A stretch of 64,000 nt of DNA from Porcincola intestinalis. Lineage in GTDB: Bacteria; Bacillota; Clostridia; Lachnospirales; Lachnospiraceae. Positions 18,948 to 25,557 of the stretch are shown here, piece after piece (the stretch's first letter is position 1; each line of letters starts with the position of its first letter). The stretch covers positions 1 through 64,000 of the forward strand of contig NZ_VULZ01000012.1 in the NCBI RefSeq assembly GCF_009696445.1, in the 5' to 3' direction. A program made the translations under genes and the position numbers. Under the pieces are notes generated by a model. The model did no database searches. It was not told the origin of the DNA and saw only the letters and a program-made list of their open reading frames with translations.

Positions 18948-20063
18948 ATGATTGATATGAATGGATCTCACAACAAAAAAATGCGTGTGGCATTGCTTCT
19001 GCCAGCGTTTTTAACAGTGCTTCTGATGTGCGTATTGACACCGGCCAAACGGGCTTTTGCGTACACGGACGTGGACCAGAGCAGGAGCGGGACGCTCAGT
19101 GTTTCCATGGAAGGCGGGGCGGGCTTTACCTTCCGCATCTATCAGATCGGAACCTTCGGAAAGGGCGGGGCTGTTTTCGAGCCGACGGAGGAGCTGAAAA
19201 AGCTGAACGCGGATCTCGGGGACTCCGATCGAATTGATCTTGGATCCGGCAAATGGGACGCGTATGCAGCAACGCTTGTGAATTACACACATGCACCATA
19301 CCTGACAGAAGCTGCTGAGGCAGCAGTGACAGACGGAAACGGGATTGCAAAGTTTCAGGATCTGAAACTGGGTGTTTACATGGTGCTCGGAGAGAGCCAC
19401 GTCGTCGACGGGAAGAAATATACATTTTCTCCGAATCTGATTTCTGTACCGACATCGAAGGACGGGATCGACTGGAATTATGATGTGACGGCAGAGGCGA
19501 AGTATGATGCTGTCACACTGCCTCCCGCTCCGCAGAAGCACAAATACACGGTGACGAAGTACTGGCAGAATGATGACGGCACGGGGAGGCCGGCGAGTAT
19601 AGACGTGACGGTATCCCGCAGAGATCTGCAAAGCAGCGGATCCTTCGGAGACTGGCACACCGACAAGACGTACACGCTGTCGGCGGAAAACAACTGGTCG
19701 GAGACCTGGGTGGGGGCGGACAACGCTGAATATCAGGTGGCGGAGAGCGGGACCGTGAAGAATGAGGACGGCTCGCAATATGTTGTTTCGATCCGCACAA
19801 GCTCAAAAACAGATGCGGACGGGACCGAATCCACATGGTTTTCGTTGACAAACCGCAAGACAACGGTCACCCCGCCGGACGAGAACCGGGAAAAGCCTTC
19901 GGGAGGCAAGGGAAGTACGCCTGGGTCGTTGCATGGTGGATCAAGTGTGCTTCGGGAAGTGAAAACGGGTGACGATTCACGGCTGAATCTGTGGCTTGTC
20001 CTCCTGATCGCATCCGGCGCGGTTCTGGTCCTGAGGGGAGCTGTCGGACTGCGGAGAAAATGA
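18948..20063 (+). CDS. Minor pilin with Cna-B domain and V-K-T-G-D sorting signal
   Basis: A 371-residue surface protein. Signal peptide about 1-38; N-terminal pilin domain (about 42-185) with a fold pattern like the first domain of the backbone pilin; Cna-B domain (about 195-305) starting Y-T-V-T-K-Y-W-Q-N; Pro/Gly/Ser linker; sorting region V-K-T-G-D at 338-342, a hydrophobic helix and R-R-K. The sorting motif lacks the L-P of the other two subunits. ATG 18948 has AGGAG 6 nt upstream; the open frame extending to 18828 overlaps the sortase gene and lacks a site. It is probably the pilus base or a minor shaft subunit. The stop codon abuts the TTG start of the next gene. Confidence 0.85.
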   Translation: MIDMNGSHNKKMRVALLLPAFLTVLLMCVLTPAKRAFAYTDVDQSRSGTLSVSMEGGAGFTFRIYQIGTFGKGGAVFEPTEELKKLNADLGDSDRIDLGSGKWDAYAATLVNYTHAPYLTEAAEAAVTDGNGIAKFQDLKLGVYMVLGESHVVDGKKYTFSPNLISVPTSKDGIDWNYDVTAEAKYDAVTLPPAPQKHKYTVTKYWQNDDGTGRPASIDVTVSRRDLQSSGSFGDWHTDKTYTLSAENNWSETWVGADNAEYQVAESGTVKNEDGSQYVVSIRTSSKTDADGTESTWFSLTNRKTTVTPPDENREKPSGGKGSTPGSLHGGSSVLREVKTGDDSRLNLWLVLLIASGAVLVLRGAVGLRRK

Positions 20064-20771
20064 TTGACATTCATCTGGGGGACCCTGAGTTTGACAAAGA
20101 GAAGGACACAGGAAGTCATCTGCTTTCTGTTCATATCGGCAGGCATCATCCTGATCATCGGTGGAATGTATGTTCTTCGTGAGAGAAGACGATATGATCA
20201 GAAGATGGCAGAGAAGCAGGCCGTGGTGCTGTCGGATCTCCGGCAGGCGATTCCGGAGTATTCAATTCTGAAAGATGAAAAATCAGGCGACACAGAGCAG
20301 GATGACGGGCTGGGGACAGGAGAGGCGGCGCGGGCTTTCTCGGCGCTACCGGAGAGTGGAACGGACTTTGCGGTGATTTCCGTAGACGGTGTGGACTGCA
20401 CCGGGATCCTGCAGATTCCCGCACTGAATCTAGAGGTTGCTGTCGCTGCGCGTTATATCTCTCCTGAATATATGGCTTATATTGCAAATGGAATTACGGA
20501 AAACGGAAGTTTTTCCATCGCAAGTGAAAACCGGGACAGTCTGCTCGGGCGCATCATGGATCTCAGCGACCAGAACGACGTTTTTTTCATCGATGCCCGC
20601 GGCAGTCGTTTCGCCTACAAGGTCAGTGCAGTCTATACTGCAAAAGAAATTCCGGATGGTACAGGCCCTGATCAGCAGAAGCCAGTGCTCAATCTATGCT
20701 GTCCGCTGGGGAAGCAGTGGTTCGTGGCGGAGTGCATAGCCGGAAGTGAAAGTAAAGAAGGCCAATCCTGA
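20064..20771 (+). CDS. Sortase-like membrane protein with altered catalytic residues
   Basis: A 235-residue protein with one N-terminal helix (about 15-33) and a C-terminal sortase-type barrel (about 110-230). It aligns with the class C sortase two genes upstream: G-I-L-Q-I-P opposite G-Y-V-N-I-P, and L-N-L-C-C-P opposite L-V-T-C-T-P, keeping the cysteine at Cys212. The active-site His is replaced (S-E-N-R opposite S-G-H-R, Asn156), and no Arg follows the cysteine (K-Q-W-F-V-A opposite the Arg strand). It may be inactive, a chaperone, or a different transpeptidase. The start is TTG 20064, with GGAG 7 nt upstream; TTG 20091 is an alternative. It is the last gene of the pilus locus. Confidence 0.7.
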   Translation: MTFIWGTLSLTKRRTQEVICFLFISAGIILIIGGMYVLRERRRYDQKMAEKQAVVLSDLRQAIPEYSILKDEKSGDTEQDDGLGTGEAARAFSALPESGTDFAVISVDGVDCTGILQIPALNLEVAVAARYISPEYMAYIANGITENGSFSIASENRDSLLGRIMDLSDQNDVFFIDARGSRFAYKVSAVYTAKEIPDGTGPDQQKPVLNLCCPLGKQWFVAECIAGSESKEGQS

Positions 20772-20790
20772 AAAGGAATCGGCCTTTTTT
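20757..20790 (+). terminator. Terminator of the pilus locus
   Basis: AAGGCC and TCC pair with GGA and GGCCTT, followed by six T. The stem overlaps the stop codon of the sortase-like gene. Confidence 0.85.
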
Positions 20791-20882
20791 CGTATGAAAA
20801 AACAGAGAAAAAGCAGGCAGGTATGGTATCATGGACAGGACGCAGGCAAGAGATACTTGTCCGGAATGGGAGGTTATCGGGT

Positions 20883-21536
20883 ATGCTTCTGGAAGAAGAG
20901 CGCTTAGAACTTGTAGTCTATGGAAAGAGAATGCTGGCCGACAGGCTGGTGACGCTGACAAGCGGCAACATCAGCATCTATGATCCGGAAACGGGATACA
21001 TGGCGGTCACACCGTCCGGGATTCCGTATGATGAGACAACGCCGCAGGACATCGTGATCATGACACTGGATGGGAAGATTGTTGATGGGAGCCGGAAGCC
21101 TTCAAGCGAACACCGGCTGCATGCAGCTGTGTACAAGGCAAGACCACATGCCCGCGCGGTTGTCCATACGCATTCGATGTTTGCGACAACGCTCGGCATC
21201 GCAGGAGAAGAAGTGAAGGCCGTTCATTTCCTTCTGCCGGATCTGATGGGGAGGGGATCTGTGCCGCTCGTTCCTTATGTGACCTACGGAACGGAAGTCC
21301 TTGCAGAGCGAGTGAGAGAGGCGATGAAGGATTCTCCTGCGTGCCTGCTCCAGAACCACGGGATGGTGGCGTCGGGAACATCGCTTGCGGATGCGTATGC
21401 CAGGGCATCGGCAGTCGAGACAACCGCCGAGATGCAGTGGAGAGCAGAATGCATCGGGAAGATGAGAATACTGACCGGGCAGGAGGTGGAGGAAACCTTC
21501 GAATCCTTCCGGACCAGCTACGGACAAAAAGCTTGA
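20883..21536 (+). CDS. Class II aldolase (L-fuculose-phosphate aldolase type)
   Basis: A 217-residue cytoplasmic zinc aldolase of the AraD/FucA family, which cleaves or epimerises sugar phosphates. Visible motifs: S-G-N-I-S near the phosphate site, the metal ligands H-T-H (V-V-H-T-H-S) and a third His in Q-N-H-G-M. The length equals that of FucA enzymes. ATG 20883 follows GGGAGG by 9 nt; the open frame extends to 20823 but gives an unlikely N-terminus. The gene stands alone between two terminators, so the substrate (fuculose-1-P, ribulose-5-P or another) cannot be assigned from context. Confidence 0.85.
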   Translation: MLLEEERLELVVYGKRMLADRLVTLTSGNISIYDPETGYMAVTPSGIPYDETTPQDIVIMTLDGKIVDGSRKPSSEHRLHAAVYKARPHARAVVHTHSMFATTLGIAGEEVKAVHFLLPDLMGRGSVPLVPYVTYGTEVLAERVREAMKDSPACLLQNHGMVASGTSLADAYARASAVETTAEMQWRAECIGKMRILTGQEVEETFESFRTSYGQKA

Positions 21537-21559
21537 TGCAAAACGAACAGTTCAAAGAA

Positions 21560-21588
21560 GGCTGCAGTCGGCAGACTGCAGCCCTTTT
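21560..21588 (+). terminator. Terminator after the aldolase gene
   Basis: A perfect 10-bp stem GGCTGCAGTC-GGCA-GACTGCAGCC followed by CTTTT. It also separates the plus-strand aldolase from the convergent DAHP synthase gene. Confidence 0.85.
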
Positions 21589-21632
21589 ATAATGGACGGG
21601 TGAAATCGCGGCGGCCTCTGTCAGAAACAGGC

Positions 21633-22676
21633 TCAGCTGCCGAGCTTCTTGTAGATATCGTGGATGAGCTTCTCGGATTCTTCCCACCCCAGGCAGGCGT
21701 CTGTGATGGACTGACCGTATACGTGGCCGGGGCCGCCGAGGTTGTCCTGTCTTCCTGAGACGAGGTAGCTTTCGATCATCAGGCCCTTCACCAGCTTCTT
21801 CAGCTCCGGATTGTAGGAACGACTGTGCATGATCTCGGACGCGATGCGGATCTGCTCGAAGCACTGCTTGTTCGAGTTGGAGTGGTTGCAGTCGACGATG
21901 ACTGCCGGATTCTTCAGATCCTTCTTGCCGTACAGCTCGTTGATCCGGACCAGATCCTCATAGTGGTAGTTCGGCACGCAGACACCGTTGTGGTTCACGG
22001 CACCGCGGAGAACCACGTGGGCCAGGTCATTTCCATCGGTCGTGACATCCCACCCTCTGTAAATGAAGTTGTGTCCACTCTGGGCGGCGACGATGGAATT
22101 GAACATGACGGACAGGTCGCCGGAGGTCGGGTTCTTCATGCCAGCCGGGACATCCATGCCGGAGACGGTCATCCGGTGCTGCTGGTCCTCGACGGAGCGC
22201 GCGCCGACCGCGACATAGCCGAGCAGGTCGTCGAGGTAGCGGAAGTTTTCGGGGTAAAGCATCTCATCGGCTGCCGTGAAGCCGGTCTCCTCGATGGAGC
22301 GCATGTGCAGCTCGCGGATGGCGATGATGCCCGCGAGTAGGTCGGGCTTCTTGGTCGGGTCCGGCTGATGGAGCAGTCCCTTGTAGCCCTTCCCGGTTGT
22401 GCGCGGCTTGTTCGTGTAGATGCGTGGAATGATCAGGATGCGGTCGGAAACCTGCTCCTGCACCTTCTTCAGGCGGCAGATATAGTCCATGACGGCGTCC
22501 TCGTTATCCGCGCTGCAGGGGCCGATGATCAGGATGAAGCGGTCGTCCTTCCCGGTGAAGATGTCGCGGATCTCCTTGTCGCGCTGCTCCTTTGCGGCGC
22601 GAACCTTACCCGAGAGCGGGTAGCGCTGCTTGATCTCGGACGGGATCGGAAGCTTCTTTTCAAAATGCATGGACAT
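21633..22676 (-). CDS. aroF: 3-deoxy-7-phosphoheptulonate (DAHP) synthase, class I
   Basis: Condenses phosphoenolpyruvate and erythrose-4-phosphate, the first step of the shikimate pathway. The 347-residue length fits the AroF/G/H type. Signature segments: I-G-P-C-S-A near residue 52, the R-I-Y-T-N-K-P-R-T-T segment, and V-D-C-N-H-S-N-S near 261. The N-terminal extension that carries feedback inhibition in this class is present, but the effector amino acid cannot be read. The start ATG at 22676 is preceded by AGGAGG about 11 nt away; a second ATG follows two codons later. It is the last gene of a minus-strand group after rnhA. Confidence 0.95.
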   Translation of the reverse strand: MSMHFEKKLPIPSEIKQRYPLSGKVRAAKEQRDKEIRDIFTGKDDRFILIIGPCSADNEDAVMDYICRLKKVQEQVSDRILIIPRIYTNKPRTTGKGYKGLLHQPDPTKKPDLLAGIIAIRELHMRSIEETGFTAADEMLYPENFRYLDDLLGYVAVGARSVEDQQHRMTVSGMDVPAGMKNPTSGDLSVMFNSIVAAQSGHNFIYRGWDVTTDGNDLAHVVLRGAVNHNGVCVPNYHYEDLVRINELYGKKDLKNPAVIVDCNHSNSNKQCFEQIRIASEIMHSRSYNPELKKLVKGLMIESYLVSGRQDNLGGPGHVYGQSITDACLGWEESEKLIHDIYKKLGS

Positions 22677-22798
22677 AGCGGTTGTTTCCTCCTGATTGAC
22701 TTGAGAATTCGGACAGAATCCGGATCTGTTTTCCTTGTCTGGCAGGCCCTTTCAGAGCCTTTTCATGAAAAAGCCTGGTATGAAGAGTGGGCTTTCGT

Positions 22799-23275
22799 TC
22801 AGGCGCCGGGGTCTTCGATCAGATGACCGGAGTCGGCGGCGCTGGTCGCGAGCTGGTCGCAGCGCTCATTCTGCGGATGACCGTTGTGGCCGCGGATCCA
22901 TTTCCAGGTAATCTGGTGAGGGGCTGCAGCCTGAAGAAGCCGTTTCCACAGATCAACATTCTTGACGGGCTCTGTCTTGGTGCGCATCCAGTTCTTTTTG
23001 ATCCAGCCCTCGATCCAGCGCTGGGTGAAGGCATTGATCAGGTACTGCGAGTCGGACCAGAGCTCTACCTCGCAGGGCATCTTCAGCGCCTCGAGCGCGG
23101 CGATTGCACCCATCAGCTCCATCCGGTTGTTGGTGGTCCTGACGTAGCCCTGACTCAGCTCCCGCGTGTGGAGCGTGCCGGAGGCGTCCGTAACCTCCAG
23201 GATGGCACCGTAGCCACCCGGCCCGGCCGGATTCTTGCGGGCGGAGCCGTCCGTGTAGATTGTTACATGTGTCAT
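22799..23275 (-). CDS. rnhA: Ribonuclease HI
   Basis: A 158-residue RNase H that degrades RNA in RNA-DNA hybrids. The acidic catalytic set is visible: T-D-G-S near residue 8, M-E-L (Glu near 50), S-D-S-Q-Y (Asp near 72) and a final Asp in N-E-R-C-D. Basic handle residues (K-K-N-W-M-R-T-K) are present as in E. coli RnhA. ATG 23275 has AGAAGGGA 6 nt upstream; the frame remains open to 23476 through an intergenic repeat tract, which I treat as non-coding. The aroF gene follows after 122 nt with a CTTTT-CATG-AAAAG palindrome between them. Confidence 0.92.
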   Translation of the reverse strand: MTHVTIYTDGSARKNPAGPGGYGAILEVTDASGTLHTRELSQGYVRTTNNRMELMGAIAALEALKMPCEVELWSDSQYLINAFTQRWIEGWIKKNWMRTKTEPVKNVDLWKRLLQAAAPHQITWKWIRGHNGHPQNERCDQLATSAADSGHLIEDPGA

Positions 23276-23319
23276 TAAGTATCCCTTCTTCCCATCAGCC
23301 AGACGGTGACATGCCACAG

Positions 23320-23475
23320 CCTGATTCCCGCCGGCCCGATGCCTGCCTGCCGGAGGCCCTCTGTATCGATGTCCGCCCGGCTGATATCTTGTCAGACCGA
23401 TGCCAGCCTGCCGGATGCCCACACGCCTGATGTGTGCCGGCCCGATGCCTGCCGGGCAGATGGTCTGCCGGATCA
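23320..23475. repeat. Degenerate GC-rich intergenic repeats
   Basis: The spacer between the siroheme-synthase-like gene and rnhA contains GCCGGCCCGATGCCTGCC twice (23330-23347 and 23436-23453) with several decayed copies of CCGATGCC-x-GCCTGCCGGA between them. It has no features of a CRISPR array. It may have arisen by repeated short duplication. Confidence 0.6.
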
Positions 23476-23476
23476 A

Positions 23477-23875
23477 TCAGTCTGTGAGGAGATCTGTATC
23501 CAGCATGAAATCGGATTTGTCCGGTCGGCCGGCTGTGTACAGGGTGATGCCCATTGTCCGGCAGATGGCAGAGACGTCGCGAATGAGCGCCTCTGAGCCG
23601 GATACGCAGAAGACGACATCCATCCCGTAGAGCGCCTCGCGGCTGTAGGACTGCTTCAGCAAAGAGAGGCGTCCTCCACCTGCCATCGCCTGCAGCTCTT
23701 CGGAGGCTTCCTCACACAGCACGCTTAGATGTCTCGTACAGGCTGCCAGAAACCTTGCGTATCGCTCAGCCTCCGGGGCGCCCCCGATGACGCAGACATG
23801 CTTGTCGCTCAGGTTAATCAGAACCGGAAGCAGGCGGCAGGGGGCCTGAGATTTCTTTTCCTTATCTCTGTCCAT
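23477..23875 (-). CDS. Short siroheme-synthase N-domain (precorrin-2 dehydrogenase-like) protein
   Basis: A 132-residue protein with the Rossmann NAD-binding domain of the CysG N-terminal/Met8 family: L-P-V-L-I-N-L-S-D-K-H-V-C-V-I-G-G matches the usual start, including a modified G-x-G-G-x-x-A loop (I-G-G-A-P-E-A). Full-length family members have 150-220 residues with a dimerisation and ferrochelatase region after the Rossmann fold; this one stops right after it. No other tetrapyrrole gene is near. It may be a reduced NAD-dependent enzyme or a decaying gene. The ribosome site (AGGGGGG) is about 11 nt upstream of the ATG. Confidence 0.65.
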   Translation of the reverse strand: MDRDKEKKSQAPCRLLPVLINLSDKHVCVIGGAPEAERYARFLAACTRHLSVLCEEASEELQAMAGGGRLSLLKQSYSREALYGMDVVFCVSGSEALIRDVSAICRTMGITLYTAGRPDKSDFMLDTDLLTD

Positions 23876-24174
23876 ACGACGATCATCCCCCCTTCTTCTG
23901 CAAAATCCTGCAGAAATGTCCTTACACTAATGTTCTGAGCTGTTCTGAAGCTGTGTCCCGGATGCACCCGGCACCAGAGCAGCCGATTAGCCCCTATTTT
24001 ACATAGGAAGCGGAAAAAAAGCGAGACCTTTCTGCGGCTTGATTTTTAAGGTGTTCATTTGTATACTAAACCTTATGCAATTCCCGGGAATTCTGGCGGA
24101 TTCCCGCGGAAAATGGGCCAGTAGATGCCTGCTCCGGGCGTTCTTTCAGGGGGCAGGCGGGAAAGGATATTCTG
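23876..24174. other. Divergent intergenic region upstream of tyrS
   Basis: This 299-nt region separates the minus-strand group from tyrS. It holds the tyrS promoter (24039-24067) and a short palindromic CCCGGGAATTC segment near 24083. I looked for the T-box signature (AGGGTGGAACCGCG) that often precedes tyrS and did not find it. Confidence 0.5.
24039..24067 (+). promoter_or_regulatory. Promoter of tyrS
   Basis: TTGATT (24039-24044), 17-bp spacer and TATACT (24062-24067), about 105 nt before the ATG. Confidence 0.65.
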
Positions 24175-25404
24175 ATGGGTGTATATGAGGAACTTCAGGC
24201 CCGCGGACTGCTCGCGCAGCTCACGGATGCGGACCGGATCAGAGACATGATCAATGCCGGCAAGGCGACGTTCTACATCGGGTTCGACCCGACTGCGGAC
24301 AGCCTGCATGTCGGGCATTTTATGGCGCTGTGCCTGATGAAGAGACTGCAGATGGCGGGGAACAAACCGATCGCCCTGCTTGGAGGCGGAACCGGTATGG
24401 TCGGCGATCCGTCCGGAAGGACCGATTCCAGGCCGATGATGACGCCGGAGGTCATCCAGCACAACTGCGACTGCTTCCAGAAGCAGATGTCGCGGTTCAT
24501 CGAGTTCGGAGAGGGAAAGGCCAGAATTGTCAACAACGCAGACTGGCTGCTGGATCTGAACTATGTGAACTTGCTGCGTGAGGTCGGAACCTGCTTCTCG
24601 GTCAACGAGATGCTGCGCGCGGAGTGTTACAAGCAGAGATGGGAGAAGGGACTGACCTTCTTCGAGTTCAACTACATGATCATGCAGGCGTACGACTTCT
24701 ACCAGCTGTACCAGCGGTTCGGCTGCCAGATGGAGTTCGGCGGCGATGACCAGTGGTCGAACATGCTGGCCGGCCGCGAGCTGATCCGCCGTAAGCTGGG
24801 AAGGGATGACTCCGAGGCGATGACCATCACGCTTCTGACGAATTCGGAAGGCAAGAAGATGGGCAAGACGGCGAAGGGTGCGGTCTGGCTCGATCCGGAC
24901 AAGACCTCCCCGTATGACTTCTACCAGTACTGGAGGAATGTCGGGGATGCCGATGTCATCAAGTGCATGAAGCTCCTCACCTTCATTCCGCTTGAACAGA
25001 TCGATGAGTATGCGAAGAAGGAAGGACAGGAGCTGAACGCGGTCAAGGAAGTCCTTGCTTATGAGCTGACGAAGATGGTTCACGGCGAGGAGGAGGCAAA
25101 GCATGCCCAGGAGGGCGCACGGAAGCTGTTTGCCGCAGGCGGAGCGGATACGGAGCATCTGGAGGCCGTGAAGCTTGACCCGGCATCTTTCCGGGATTCG
25201 AAGATTGACCTGATCGGCGCGCTGGTGGCGGCGAAGCTTGTCACGAACCGCTCGGAGGGAAGAAGAGCCATCGAGCAGGGCGGTGTGATGGTGGACGAGG
25301 AGAAGGTCACCGACGTCCATGCCGTGCTGGATGACGAGAAGCTGAAGAAGGACGGCATTGTGCTCAGACGCGGCAAGAAGAAGTTCGCGAAGGTCGCCCT
25401 GTAA
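24175..25404 (+). CDS. tyrS: Tyrosyl-tRNA synthetase
   Basis: A 409-residue class I synthetase charging tRNA-Tyr. The HIGH-type motif reads H-V-G-H-F near residue 46, and the KMSKS-type motif K-M-G-K-T is near 229. The tyrosine pocket G-F-D-P-T and the Q-F-G-G-D-D-Q type helix (E-F-G-G-D-D-Q) are present. An S4 RNA-binding domain (about 340-409) lies at the C-terminus, with S-E-G-R-R-A-I-E-Q-G-G-V. This fits the TyrRS type found in Clostridia. ATG 24175 has GGAAAGGA upstream. alaS follows after 153 nt without a terminator, so cotranscription is likely. Confidence 0.97.
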   Translation: MGVYEELQARGLLAQLTDADRIRDMINAGKATFYIGFDPTADSLHVGHFMALCLMKRLQMAGNKPIALLGGGTGMVGDPSGRTDSRPMMTPEVIQHNCDCFQKQMSRFIEFGEGKARIVNNADWLLDLNYVNLLREVGTCFSVNEMLRAECYKQRWEKGLTFFEFNYMIMQAYDFYQLYQRFGCQMEFGGDDQWSNMLAGRELIRRKLGRDDSEAMTITLLTNSEGKKMGKTAKGAVWLDPDKTSPYDFYQYWRNVGDADVIKCMKLLTFIPLEQIDEYAKKEGQELNAVKEVLAYELTKMVHGEEEAKHAQEGARKLFAAGGADTEHLEAVKLDPASFRDSKIDLIGALVAAKLVTNRSEGRRAIEQGGVMVDEEKVTDVHAVLDDEKLKKDGIVLRRGKKKFAKVAL

Positions 25405-25557
25405 GAAGAGGACAGAGGCCTGACAGGCAAGAGTTTTGATCAGACCGGCATGACAGACAGGGCAGTGCAACCGGAAGCCCAGCCGAGAGCCTGACAGGCG
25501 GGCGCTGATGAGCAGGCTGCATGAGAGATGACAGATATGGAAAGGTCGTAACAGATT

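Noticed and set aside
23320-23475. CRISPR-like array
   Set aside because: Repeat spacing is irregular, copies are degenerate, and no cas genes are present.
23276-23476. N-terminal extension of RNase HI
   Set aside because: The extra 67 residues are translated from degenerate repeats, and a good ribosome site serves ATG 23275 with a normal family start.
23876-24174. T-box riboswitch before tyrS
   Set aside because: The conserved T-box word AGGGTGGAACCGCG and a specifier loop are not visible; only a plain promoter is seen. The alaS spacer also lacks it.
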